A stretch of DNA of 64,000 nucleotides, from contig JBKHDD010000008.1 of the NCBI GenBank assembly GCA_046541515.1, forward strand, positions 3,562 to 67,561. Reading direction: 5' to 3'. The notes under the pieces were generated by a model. That model saw only the letters and a program-made list of their open reading frames with translations. It had not been told where the DNA came from and made no database searches. Below, piece by piece: positions 45,609-54,733 of this stretch. The stretch's first letter is position 1. Each line of letters opens with the position of its first letter. Origin of the DNA: CAYFVR01 sp046541515. GTDB taxonomy: Bacteria; Desulfobacterota; Desulfobacteria; Desulfobacterales; Desulfococcaceae. Position numbers and translations under genes: made by a program.

Positions 45609-45905
45609 TCACGCCTGATAGACGCCGTCCACCAAATCCGCCATCTCGAATCCGATGCCGTTTTCGGCCAGCAATCCGGCGATGTCGCCCACCTCCGCCG
45701 GCGAACGAAATTCCACCGACGCCGCCCCGGCGCGGCGGGAAAAACCATATCCGGCCGCCCGAAGCAAAGCCACCGCCTCGGCGGGACGATCCACCCGCAG
45801 ACCGAGGATGGAAAAATCCTCCATGTAGAAATTGGGCAGACCGGTTTGCCGGAGAAGTCTCTCCCGGTCGTCCGGGTCCTCGCCGATTAGAATCAATCGA
45901 GCCAT
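45609..45905 (-). CDS. Small conserved-looking hypothetical protein
   Basis: This 98-residue cytoplasmic protein starts MARLILIGEDPDDRERLLRQ. It has an alternating beta-alpha pattern suggesting two small ferredoxin/ACT-like halves (FYMEDFSILGLRVDRPAEAV and ASVEFRSPAEVGDIAGLLAENGI). I do not recognise a named family. It lies alone between the convergent TPR gene and the divergent ftsH gene. Codon usage and GC content match the core genome, so I believe it is real. Confidence 0.6.
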   Translation of the reverse strand: MARLILIGEDPDDRERLLRQTGLPNFYMEDFSILGLRVDRPAEAVALLRAAGYGFSRRAGAASVEFRSPAEVGDIAGLLAENGIGFEMADLVDGVYQA

Positions 45906-46366
45906 TCCGTCCATCCTTCCGTTTTGACGGTGAATGCCGGGTCGGCGAAATATCCAATTGGCTGCCGAAAAAAACGTTCGCGTTGGGAACCAGATGACAT
46001 GCCCTCGCGGACGCCCGCCGCACGTCGCCCCCTTCCGGGCGATCGCCGCGGTTCTTCGCCGTCGCCTTTCCAGCCGCCGTTTTTCCCGGGAAAGATAACC
46101 ATCGCCGCCGTCCCAAGGAAGCCGCGGGGAAAAAACACATCCCAAGTTCTCCCCCCAATTGCGGCCTTCCCTTTTGGTTGCAAACCAAATTGGCGAATCC
46201 TTTTGGGGTCGCCTTTCCGATTCGTTTCCATGGGCTCACACCATAATTTTTATCGGGCACCATTCTTGCTTGCAGAACTTCTTGCGCTATATTCCAGATG
46301 TTCCCCGGAAACGATCGGCGCCAAGATTTCTCTCGGCCAGCCGCTCCAACCAGAGGGAGGTGCAAC
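45906..46366. other. Divergent gap between the hypothetical gene and ftsH
   Basis: About 460 bases with no convincing gene. The end near ftsH holds a possible promoter (46266-46293) and an AGAGGGAGG ribosome site. The remainder is unremarkable GC-rich sequence with some AT-rich words. Confidence 0.5.
46266..46293 (+). promoter_or_regulatory. Possible ftsH promoter
   Basis: TTGCTT (46266-46271) is followed after 16 bases by TATATT (46288-46293), about 70 bases before the ftsH start. The -10 is good and the -35 moderate. Confidence 0.42.
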
Positions 46367-48253
46367 ATGGAAAAGCGAACCCAGTTTTCCATCGGGTATT
46401 TCATCCTGGCCTTTTTCGCCCTGCTTTTTTTGCAAGAATTTCTCCTTGGTCGTCAATATCAGGACATCGCCTACAGCGAATTCCGAACGCTCGTTCGGGA
46501 ACAGAAGGTGAATCACCTGCTCATCTCTCGGGAAGTCATCCGGGGAAAGCTTCGAGAGGGGGCCGCCGAGCGAATCGCGGAATTGCGCGGAAACGCGGAA
46601 TCCCTCCAAAAATTCACCCACATGCGCCGCACCCAATCCTACTTTGTCACCATCCGAATGGAAGACCCCGGACTGGTCGACCTGTTGGAGGAAAACGGCG
46701 TCCAATATCAAGCCCGCGTGGACAGCGCCTGGTTTGAGACGGTTCTTTCCTGGGTGATCCCGATTCTGATCTTTTTCGCCATATGGGGCGTGATTTTCAA
46801 AAAAATCGGGGAAAAGACCGGCGGCGGCCTGATGTCCATCGGAAAGAGCAACGCCAAAGTCTACGTGGAGGACGAAACCAAAGTCACCTTCGCCGACACC
46901 GCCGGGGTGGACGAGGCCGAGGCGGAGCTGCGGGAAATCATCGAATTCCTGAAACATCCGGACCATTTCCAGGCCCTGGGCGGTCGGATTCCCAAGGGCG
47001 TTTTGCTGGTGGGGCCTCCCGGCACCGGAAAAACGCTGCTGGCGCGGGCGGTGGCCGGCGAGGCCGGGGTTCCTTTTCTCAGCCTCAGCGGCTCCGATTT
47101 CGTGGAAATGTTCGTGGGCGTGGGCGCGGCCCGGGTCCGGGACTTGTTCGCCCAGGCCCAGCAACGGGCCCCGTCCATCATCTTCATCGACGAGCTGGAC
47201 GCCCTGGGCAAGGCCCGGTCGGCCGGGGCGGTGGCGGCCGGCCACGACGAACGGGAGCAGACCCTGAATCAGCTGTTGACCGAAATGGACGGCTTCGACC
47301 CCCGGAAAGGCGTGATCCTCATCGCCGCCACCAACCGTCCCGAAATCCTGGACCCGGCGCTGATGCGTCCCGGCCGTTTTGACCGACAGGTGCTCGTGGA
47401 CCGACCGGGGCTCCAGGGCCGGGAGGCGATTTTTCGGGTGCATACCCGGAGCGTGAAGCTGGCCGAAGACGTGGACCTGGCCGTTCTGGCGGCCCGGACC
47501 CCCGGCATGGTCGGCGCGGACATCGCCAACGTGATCAACGAAGCCGCCCTACGGGCCGCCCGGAAGGAAAAATCGGCGGTGGAGATGGCCGATTTCGAGG
47601 CGGCCATCGAACGGGTGGTGGCAGGTCTGGAAAAACGGAACCGTTTGATGAATCCCAAGGAAAAGGAGATCGTCGCCTACCACGAAACCGGCCACGCCCT
47701 GACGGCGGAATCGCTGGAAACCACCGATCCGGTCCACAAGATTTCCATCATTCCCCGGGGCATTTCGGCGCTGGGCTACACCCTGCAACTGCCCACGGAG
47801 GACCGGTTTCTGATGACCCGGACCGAACTCCTGGACCGAATGGCGGTGCTGCTGGGCGGTCGGGCGGCCGAGGAGATCGTCTTCGGCGAGATTTCCACCG
47901 GCGCCCAAAACGATCTGGACCGGGCCACCGACATCGCCCGGAAGATGGTGACCCAATACGGCATGAGCGACGCATTCGGCCCCGTCACGCACGACCGCGA
48001 ACGGCGACCGGTGTTTTTGGGCGAGATGGCCGCCGGCGGCGCCCGAGAATACAGCGAGGAAACCGCCCGGGAAATCGACCAGGAGGTGGCCCGGCTGGTG
48101 TCGGAAACCTACCGGCGAACCAAAGCCCTGTTGCTGGAAAAACGAGAGGCCCTGGAAACCGTCGCCCGACGCCTGCTGGAAAAGGAGTCCCTGGAAGGCG
48201 ACGAGCTGCGGGATCTGCTGTCCCCGGAAGAGGAAATGCGTCGCGCGAGTTGA
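46367..48253 (+). CDS. ftsH: ATP-dependent zinc metalloprotease FtsH
   Basis: This 628-residue membrane protease has a membrane segment (residues 9-28), a periplasmic domain and a second segment (about 125-145). The AAA domain has GPPGTGKT near residue 220, IIFIDELDALGK and the second-region-of-homology arginines in RPGRFDRQV. The peptidase domain has the zinc motif HETGH (usually HEAGH). It degrades membrane and regulatory proteins. The start has GAGGGAGG about 8 bases upstream. The periplasmic part has a short insertion around residues 70-85. Confidence 0.96.
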   Translation: MEKRTQFSIGYFILAFFALLFLQEFLLGRQYQDIAYSEFRTLVREQKVNHLLISREVIRGKLREGAAERIAELRGNAESLQKFTHMRRTQSYFVTIRMEDPGLVDLLEENGVQYQARVDSAWFETVLSWVIPILIFFAIWGVIFKKIGEKTGGGLMSIGKSNAKVYVEDETKVTFADTAGVDEAEAELREIIEFLKHPDHFQALGGRIPKGVLLVGPPGTGKTLLARAVAGEAGVPFLSLSGSDFVEMFVGVGAARVRDLFAQAQQRAPSIIFIDELDALGKARSAGAVAAGHDEREQTLNQLLTEMDGFDPRKGVILIAATNRPEILDPALMRPGRFDRQVLVDRPGLQGREAIFRVHTRSVKLAEDVDLAVLAARTPGMVGADIANVINEAALRAARKEKSAVEMADFEAAIERVVAGLEKRNRLMNPKEKEIVAYHETGHALTAESLETTDPVHKISIIPRGISALGYTLQLPTEDRFLMTRTELLDRMAVLLGGRAAEEIVFGEISTGAQNDLDRATDIARKMVTQYGMSDAFGPVTHDRERRPVFLGEMAAGGAREYSEETAREIDQEVARLVSETYRRTKALLLEKREALETVARRLLEKESLEGDELRDLLSPEEEMRRAS

Positions 48254-48325
48254 CGTCATCCCAACCCCGATTCTCTTGGGGAATCGGCAGCAGCTGAAAT
48301 ACCGTTTGGATTTGCCATCGCTCAA

Positions 48326-48367
48326 TTGTGCCAGATTGCCAAAGGGCGAATGCAATTCGCCTCTACC
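48326..48367. repeat. Dispersed 42-base repeat, copy 1
   Basis: This segment matches 57359-57400 at 37 of 42 positions. Its core GGGCGAATGCAATTCGCC is nearly palindromic (GGCGAAT...ATTCGCC), so it can form a hairpin. Located between ftsH and the ATP-grasp fusion gene. It resembles REP-like extragenic palindromes. Confidence 0.7.
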
Positions 48368-48461
48368 CCATTCCGCCAAAATGAAAGGCATTGGCATAAA
48401 AACGGTATATTGACAAATTCCGAATCCCTTGAACCGCAACTGAAATCTCACGGAGGGAGAC

Positions 48462-50603
48462 ATGGAAACCCGAACGCCAAGAGAGGAAACGAAAACCGCC
48501 AACCGCTGGGAACCCAACGGCCCGATCCCCCGATCCACGACGGAAACCGAGGGCGCCGGGGCGGCCATGGGCTTCGAAACGGAATCCCGGGAGTGGTTCG
48601 AACAAAAATACTACGCCCGCCCCACGCTGCACATCGCCTTCGAAAGCGCCCAATTGAGCTACGGCGACGCCCCGGTGGACCTCTACAACAGCGGCGTGAA
48701 TCAGATCCTGTCGGTTGCGGCCGCCCGGGGGCACCGACTGTACCATTTCTCCATGAACGACCTGTTTTGGGACAACGGAAAACCGGCGGCGACCATGTCG
48801 GTCTTGGAATTGGACCCATCCTGGTCGGGAGAAAACCCGATGGAAGCCCATCGCCATTTGCGGACGGCCGAACGTCGGACGGCGCCGCTGGATACGATCC
48901 AACTTTTCATTGTTCGGGGCGACGACATTCGAAACGAGCGCTCCGACAACATCGACATCCTCCGGTGGGCCTCGGCCCACGCGAAAATGATCGAAAGCGT
49001 GGACGCCACCCTGGCCACCACCGACAAAATGGGAACCATCCACCGCGCGCCCCAACTTCCCCACCCGGTCACCTTCGCCGCCGAACGGCTGGAAGACGCC
49101 CGGGTCGCCGTCGCCCGCCTGCCCCGGTCCGACGGCGCCTTCGTCCTGAAAGACCGGTACGGCTACGGCTGCGGCGCCCAGGTCCACCGGCTGCGCTTCG
49201 ACGACCCGGAACTGGAGGCCCGGCTTTCCGACTTTCTGCGGAAATACGGTCACATTCTGGTGCAGGAGTTTCGGCCGGAAATCCAAAACGGCGACATCGT
49301 GGTGACCTTTTTCGACGACGAACTCATCGGCGCCATGCGGCGGCGGCCGGCGGCCGACCAGTGGAAAACCAACGCCAGCTTGGGCGCCATCGAGGAGGGC
49401 TGCACCCTGACGGCCCGGCAGGAGTCCATCGCCCGGGCGCTGAAGCGCAGCTTTCCGGAATGCCGCCTGGCCTCGGTGGACATGCTGGAATCGGGTCGAA
49501 TCCTGGAGATCAACGCCTTCCCCGGCGGCCGGGGACTGCTGAAAAACTACGGCATTTCCCTGGGCGAAATCGTCATGGACCGGATGGAGCGGGAGCTTCT
49601 GGGCAAGGGCGCGGAAATTTCGGCCCCGTCGGCCCTGAGCTGGTCCGGTGCGGAAGGGGACCATTTCCCCACCGGAACCCGCTGGCCCCGGGTGGACGCG
49701 CTGTACCGGCCCCGCCAAGGCAAACGGCGGGTCTTCGACGTTCTCAGCGGAGACCGCTACGAACTGGACATCCAGGACCTGATCCGGTTCCAAGCCCGGA
49801 GTCCCGAATACATCGTCTCCATTCCCCACGCCGGGGTTCTCATGCCCGAGGAATACCGCGACCGGTTTGACCTGGACGAAGCGAGCCTTCTGGAGATCGA
49901 TCTGTACAGCGATCTGATCTACGAAACGTCGGAAGGGTTGCGGGTGCAATGCGAACTTGCCCCCTTCTTCGTGGACATGAACCGGGACCGGGAGGGCTCC
50001 CGGGAGAGGGGCCTGCCGCCGCATTTGGCCAATCCGCCCCACGAATATTACGACGTCAACGACCAACTCATGCTGGAGCGACCCTATCCCCCGACGGAAA
50101 AAGAAAAGGTGCTGGCCTACTACGATCTGTATCACGACCTTCTTTCGGCCATGATCGACAGGATGAAGCGGGAGCGGGGCTACGCCCTGCTGTTCGACTG
50201 CCATTCCATGACCGCCGTGGGCCAGGGCCGCGCCGCCGACAAGGGCGAAAGCCGGGCCAATTTCGTGGTGGGCACCCTGTCGGGCAGCTCCGCCCATCGC
50301 CGGATCATCGAGGCCTTCGCCGGCGCGCTGGAACGGGAAATCCAGCCCCACGGGCTTGGCCTTTCGGTGGCCCGGGACGTGCCCTACGCCGGCGGTTTCA
50401 TCACCCGCCGCCACCACAATCCGGGAAAGCACGTCCACGCCATCCAAATCGAGGTGACCATGGATACCTACATGTACGAAGCGGTGGCCGCCGCGCCTTT
50501 GCGGTACGCGCTGAAAAAGCCGCGCCTCAAACTCGTCCGCGAGGCGGTGCGTTCGGCTTTCCGGGCGGCCTGTCAGGCGGCGGAAACTCTGTACCACGAC
50601 TGA
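48462..50603 (+). CDS. Fusion of glutathione-synthetase-like ATP-grasp ligase and N-formylglutamate-amidohydrolase-like domain
   Basis: This 713-residue cytoplasmic protein follows a GGAGGGAG ribosome site. Residues about 50-385 are an ATP-grasp module of the GshB type: MSVLELDP, RGDDIRNERSDN, the ATP-binding FVLKDRYGYGCG, LVQEFRPEIQNGD and the metal-binding EINAFPGGRG near residue 349. Residues about 445-690 are an N-formylglutamate amidohydrolase fold: SIPHAG, FFVDMNRD, DCHSM near 578, YAGGFITRRHH and IQIEV. All key motifs of both halves look intact. Joining a peptide/amide ligase to an amidase suggests synthesis and trimming, or remodelling, of a gamma-glutamyl-type or formylated amide. 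The product is unknown. An MFS transporter gene follows after 187 bases. Confidence 0.82.
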   Translation: METRTPREETKTANRWEPNGPIPRSTTETEGAGAAMGFETESREWFEQKYYARPTLHIAFESAQLSYGDAPVDLYNSGVNQILSVAAARGHRLYHFSMNDLFWDNGKPAATMSVLELDPSWSGENPMEAHRHLRTAERRTAPLDTIQLFIVRGDDIRNERSDNIDILRWASAHAKMIESVDATLATTDKMGTIHRAPQLPHPVTFAAERLEDARVAVARLPRSDGAFVLKDRYGYGCGAQVHRLRFDDPELEARLSDFLRKYGHILVQEFRPEIQNGDIVVTFFDDELIGAMRRRPAADQWKTNASLGAIEEGCTLTARQESIARALKRSFPECRLASVDMLESGRILEINAFPGGRGLLKNYGISLGEIVMDRMERELLGKGAEISAPSALSWSGAEGDHFPTGTRWPRVDALYRPRQGKRRVFDVLSGDRYELDIQDLIRFQARSPEYIVSIPHAGVLMPEEYRDRFDLDEASLLEIDLYSDLIYETSEGLRVQCELAPFFVDMNRDREGSRERGLPPHLANPPHEYYDVNDQLMLERPYPPTEKEKVLAYYDLYHDLLSAMIDRMKRERGYALLFDCHSMTAVGQGRAADKGESRANFVVGTLSGSSAHRRIIEAFAGALEREIQPHGLGLSVARDVPYAGGFITRRHHNPGKHVHAIQIEVTMDTYMYEAVAAAPLRYALKKPRLKLVREAVRSAFRAACQAAETLYHD

Positions 50604-50790
50604 ACGATCGGGAAACTCGCTGGACCGTCTTCGCCGGTGTTCGCCCTTGGGGCGGGTCGCCATGCTTTTGGCGCCCGGGGCTACGGAAGAGCCGACGCCC
50701 CGCGGCGAAAGCGTCCCGAATCCATCCCGGCCGGGGAAAAACCGGCGTGAGACGGTCCCTTTCATGACCTTGGACGCTTGAAGACGAACC

Positions 50791-52062
50791 ATGGACTCCG
50801 ATTTCCGGCGAACCATCGTCCAAATCTCTTCGTTGCTGCTGAGCGTGGCCCTGCTGATCCTTGCCAACGGACTCCAGACGACCCTGCTGGGCGTCCGGGC
50901 CGGGATCGAGGGCATCCCCGCGGAAACCGTGGGGCTGATCATGTCGGCCTTTTTCGCCGGATACGCCGGCGGCTGCCGGTACGTGCCCTCGCTCATCGCG
51001 CGGATCGGCCACGTTCGGGCTTTCGCGGCCCTGACATCCATAGTCTCGGTCATCGCGCTGTTGCACGCCCTTTTTCCGGTGGCCTGGGCCTGGATCGCAC
51101 TGCGCATGTTCCACGGCTGCTGTTTCGCCGGGCTGCTCCTGATCGTGGAGAGCTGGCTCAACGGCTGCACCGACCGCCGATACCGGGGCCGGGTCCTGGC
51201 GCTTTACAGCATCGTCTTTTTCGCCGCATGGTCGGCCAGCCAACTTCTGCTGACGCTCGCGCCGCCGTCGGGCTTCGCGCTGTTCTGTCTGGTGTCGATC
51301 CTGTTGTCGGTGGCCCTGGTTCCGGTCACCGTCAGCCAGGCCACCGTGCCGGGCATCGGGGAGGCCCCGGTCAAACTTCGCCTGAAACAGCTCTACGACA
51401 TCTCCCCCATGGGACTTGCGGGCGTCATCGCGGCGGGCCTGGGAATGAGCGCCTTTTTCGGCATGGGCCCCTCTTTCGGCCAAGACATCGGCCTGGAAAA
51501 CCGGTCCATTTCCCTCTTCATGGCCTGCACCTTTCTGGGCGGCCTGACGCTCCAGTGGCCCATCGGCTGGCTCTCGGACCGAATCGACCGGGGAGCGGTC
51601 ATCGCGCTCGTCTCCGGGATTCACTGTCTGATCTGCTTTCTGTTTGTTCTGGGGCTGGAGGCGGCGCCCGGATTCCTCTGGTTTCTGTCATTCATTTTCG
51701 GCGGATTCGGGATTCCCATCTACTCGGTCTGCGTGGCCTACATCAACGATCAACTGCAAAAGGAGGCGCTGGTTTCCGCCGCCAGTGGACTGTTGTTTGT
51801 CTACGGCGTCGGCGCCGCGATCAGCCCCGTCCTCGCCGGCCTGTTGATGGGCGGAATCGGTCCGGAGGGATTGTTCTGGTTCATCGGCGGAATTCAGGGA
51901 CTTTTCGTCGGATTCTGCATCTGGCGGCTCCTGGCCCGGCAGGGAGCGCCGGAACAAATCCGCGGCGGATTCGTGGTGTTGCCCCGCACCACCAGCGCCC
52001 TGCTCCATTTGGACCAACGACGAAAAACCAGGGGAAGGAGATCCGGCGCGTCCACCCGCTGA
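50791..52062 (+). CDS. MFS transporter, YcaD-like
   Basis: This 423-residue protein has twelve predicted hydrophobic segments and MFS motifs (GFFAGY-type FFAGYAGGCRYVPSLIARIGHVR near residue 50, and WPIGWLSDRIDRGAV in the second half). YcaD-type carriers have no firmly known substrate. It is on the same strand as the ATP-grasp fusion gene and could export or import its product; that link is inference. The gene ends just before the truncated methyltransferase gene, so the MFS gene may flank the insertion point of the restriction system. Confidence 0.85.
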   Translation: MDSDFRRTIVQISSLLLSVALLILANGLQTTLLGVRAGIEGIPAETVGLIMSAFFAGYAGGCRYVPSLIARIGHVRAFAALTSIVSVIALLHALFPVAWAWIALRMFHGCCFAGLLLIVESWLNGCTDRRYRGRVLALYSIVFFAAWSASQLLLTLAPPSGFALFCLVSILLSVALVPVTVSQATVPGIGEAPVKLRLKQLYDISPMGLAGVIAAGLGMSAFFGMGPSFGQDIGLENRSISLFMACTFLGGLTLQWPIGWLSDRIDRGAVIALVSGIHCLICFLFVLGLEAAPGFLWFLSFIFGGFGIPIYSVCVAYINDQLQKEALVSAASGLLFVYGVGAAISPVLAGLLMGGIGPEGLFWFIGGIQGLFVGFCIWRLLARQGAPEQIRGGFVVLPRTTSALLHLDQRRKTRGRRSGASTR

Positions 52063-52103
52063 AAACGACATCCGCTAGGGCGAGGGCAAAAACGCCCCCT
52101 TCG

Positions 52104-52810
52104 GGACATGCCGCCGGGCGACGGGAGGGCCTTTCCTACCGGGTGATTTTTCGAATGTTGAATGGCTGCGACTACGGAGTCCCCCAGCATCGTCGCCGGA
52201 TATTCATTGTCGGATTTCGATCCGATGCCCATCGTGAATTCAGCTTTCCGGAACCCACCCATTCCCTGGAGCGACTGCTTTGGGAAAAGCGGGCAGAAGG
52301 CGCCTATTGGGATGAGCACGAAATTGCCCGAAAAGATCGCCCACCCCTGCCCAAAAAATTTGAAAAACGGGTTGCGAAGCGATCTTCGAGCCTTTTCCCG
52401 CCCGCTGAACCCCAAAAACGATGCCAGACCGTACGCGGCGCCATCCGGAACTTTCCGGATATCCGGCAGAGGAATCCTCGTCCATCCCAAACCACCAATT
52501 CCGAGACGACGCCCGCCCCTACTCCGGCCACACCGGCGGCAATCTGGACGAACCGGCCAAGGCCCTCAAGGCAGGCGACCATGGCGTTCCCCGCGGCGAA
52601 AACATGATCGCCTTCCCCAATGGAATCTACCGGTATTTCACGGTGCGAGAAAGCGCGAGAATCCAGACGTTCCCGGATGATTTCGTGTTCGCCGGCTCGT
52701 GGACCGAAGCCATGCGCAAGCTCGGAAACGCGGTCCCGGTCGAATTATCGAAAATCGTGGGCGACGGCATTCGCGCACAGATGATGGATTGGCGTTTTTA
52801 TGGGAATTGA
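52104..52810 (+). pseudogene. DNA (cytosine-5) methyltransferase remnant, M.Eco29kI-like
   Basis: The sequence reads AGRREGLSYRVIFRMLNGC, then DYGVPQHRRRIFIVGFR (motif VIII) and EPTHSLERLLW in one frame up to about 52484. It then continues as NHQFRDDARPYSGHTGG, LDEPAKALKAGDHGVP and LGNAVPVELSK (motifs IX-X) in another frame. One base appears to be missing near 52484. Everything before motif VIII, including the SAM-binding FxGxG and the catalytic PC motif, is absent. The enzyme cannot be active. It precedes an Eco29kI-type nuclease remnant with an 11-base overlap, the native layout of that R-M system. Confidence 0.85.
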
Positions 52811-53431
52811 AAAACCGCCTCGGATCACTCCCTTTAATCCGCTGGACAAGAAAAATCTCGGTGTAGGCGTTGCCGAGGCCATGCTTGACGAGCCCGTGCG
52901 GACGTTGCCGCCGGACCCGTTCCCGGGTGCGGGGATTTACGCCATTTATTTAATCGGCGCTTTTCCTGCCTATCGTCAAATTTCCGCGAAAAATCGAGAC
53001 GAAAAATGGGATTGGCCCATCTATGCGGGAAAGGCGGCGCCGGCGGGCGCCCGGAAAGGGGGATTTGGCCTGGGCAAAGATCCCGGGCAGGTTCTATTCC
53101 AGGGTTTAAAGAAACATGCGACCTCGATTGAATCCGCAAAAAAACCTTGAACTCGCGGATTTCCGCTGCCGCTTCCTCGTCGCGGACGACATCTGGATTC
53201 TCTGGCGGAATCCCTTCTGATTGAAATGTTCCCTCCAGTTTGAACATGAAAATCGACGGGTTTGGGAAAACCGATCCGGGGAAAGGCCGCTATCAACAAC
53301 AAAAATCCGCGCGGAATGCCCTCCACCCCGGAAGACCGTGGACGGAAAGGCTTCAACCGAATGGCGACGCCGACATCGAAATCAAGGATAAGGCCGCACA
53401 ATATATTTCAGACGCAATGGAAAAATTTTAG
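52800..53431 (+). pseudogene. Eco29kI-family (GIY-YIG) restriction endonuclease, frameshifted
   Basis: The first part has FNPLDKKNLGVGVAEAMLDE, GAGIYAIYLIG (the GIY element), WPIYAGKAAPAGARKGGFGLG (the YIG-like element) and the KHATSIESAK region. To stay in frame three single-base changes are needed. There is one extra A in the A7 run at 53138-53144, one missing C after GATT near 53203, and one missing G in GTTTGAAC near 53242. Restoring them gives a normal C-terminus through DGFGKTDPGKGRYQQQKSA and LHPGRPWTERLQPN to the TAG at 53429-53431. Eco29kI recognises CCGCGG. Loss of the methyltransferase would require loss of the nuclease, which fits this decay. Confidence 0.85.
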
Positions 53432-53614
53432 GTCGCCTTGCCCTTCCAAACCTTCCAGATTGAAATAATGAAAATTAATTTTCCCGAAATTTCAGCGTCT
53501 TTCCTCCCACTTCAACCATTTTTTTCCCTTGAAGAACGGCATTCGTCCCTGATCGATCAACCCGCTGAAATGGCGAATTGAGACGAACCGGACAAAATTC
53601 CCGAAGGCACGCCC

Positions 53615-54110
53615 ATGGAAGAACTCCTCCGCAAAATTTTGGAAGGAACTTCGACCGAAACCGGGGCGGCGTTTTTCAACGCCCTGGTGAAAAACTTTGC
53701 CCAAACCATGAACGTCGCCGCCCGGGCGACGGAGCCAGTCTTCGAATACCGTCGGCTGCAAACCCTTTCCCGCGGCGAAACCGGCACCCGAAAGGAACGC
53801 GTCGGCCGGGCCATCCGCGAACGAAGCCTTCGGAAAAAGGCGTCCCTGGTCGCCCGCCGTCAACCCGGCCCTCCCGTTCCCGGCCAATCCCGACCTTTTT
53901 TCAAAAGGCGTCGAGGGATCACCCTTCTTCACCGCCGCCGAAATCCAGGAATTGGCACGGGAAAACCTCCGCCGCGCCATGGAGGCCGCCGACTGGAGAG
54001 GCTGGGGCGAGGCGGGCGAGGCTCGGTCGCCGGACGTTCCGCCGTCCACGCCGACCTCCCGGCTGAAGGCGCTGGGAATCCAGGGAACGGCAAATTCTCC
54101 GGCGCATTGA
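53615..54110 (+). pseudogene. Remnant of a GAF-containing sigma-54-type regulator
   Basis: The 5' part reads MEELLRKILEGTSTETGAAF then FNALVKNFAQTMNVA, the typical N-terminal edge of a GAF domain. The 3' part, in another frame (about 53925-54110), reads FFTAAEIQELARENLRRAME and ends TSRLKALGI, the Fis-type helix-turn-helix end of FhlA/NorR-like activators. The AAA+ core between them is missing and the helix-turn-helix itself is eroded. This is an internally deleted, frameshifted pseudogene. Confidence 0.6.
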
Positions 54111-54376
54111 ATGTTCGGCGTCGAACGCATTCGTTTTTCTCCCGATTTTAAAGCAATTTTGCGTCAAGGCGAGAGATTCCCGCCTTTTTGCGGAAAAACC
54201 GCTATAAATCCCCGATTAAAAATCCCGATTAACGGTTGCATTCCGTAGTTAAATCAGATATTTCTTTGGAAAATTATTATTAGATTGGAGTTTTCCTCAG
54301 AAAGCGTCGAATTCGAAGCCGTTCCGCACATTGGGAGCGTTGGCTTTTCCACCCCAAGCGTCGAGGGAGATTGTGC

Positions 54377-54583
54377 ATGACCGAGATCAGGCGAAAGAAA
54401 GTGTGCAAGTGCGAAAACTGCGGAAATGAAGCGGAAATGGAAATCACCTGCTCGCTGGAGGCGGCGCCCGAAACTCCCGCCGCCCCGCCTCAGGGCGATC
54501 CAACTCCTGAAACTCGTCGCGCAAAGGGCCATGGGGTTTGCGCCCACTGCGGCAACGAAGCCGACATGTGGATTGATCTCTGA
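54377..54583 (+). CDS. Small protein with two CxxCGNEA zinc-ribbon-like motifs
   Basis: This 68-residue protein starts at the ATG at 54377 with GGGAG 7 bases upstream. Residues 10-17 read C-K-C-E-N-C-G-N and continue E-A-E-M; residues near 54-63 read C-A-H-C-G-N-E-A-D-M. The repeat suggests two half-sites that bind one or two metal ions, joined by a Pro-rich linker. No family is recognised. It precedes bacterioferritin by 150 bases on the same strand, suggesting a link to iron or redox handling, but this is context only. Confidence 0.7.
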   Translation: MTEIRRKKVCKCENCGNEAEMEITCSLEAAPETPAAPPQGDPTPETRRAKGHGVCAHCGNEADMWIDL

Positions 54584-54733
54584 TTCGGACCAGCGGTTTC
54601 CCCAACCAATACGTCCCCGGACATTCCCCGGACCGTTTTCGCCCCGCGCTTGTCGCGGGGTCGGGAACCGGAGCGTCGGGGCGTCCTTTGACCCATTGAA
54701 ACGAACATGCCCATTACCAACTGGAGGATTCAC

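Noticed and set aside
53578..54151. Overlapping Arg/Pro-rich frames as real genes
   Set aside because: No ribosome sites and no domains. They overlie the regulator remnant in other frames.
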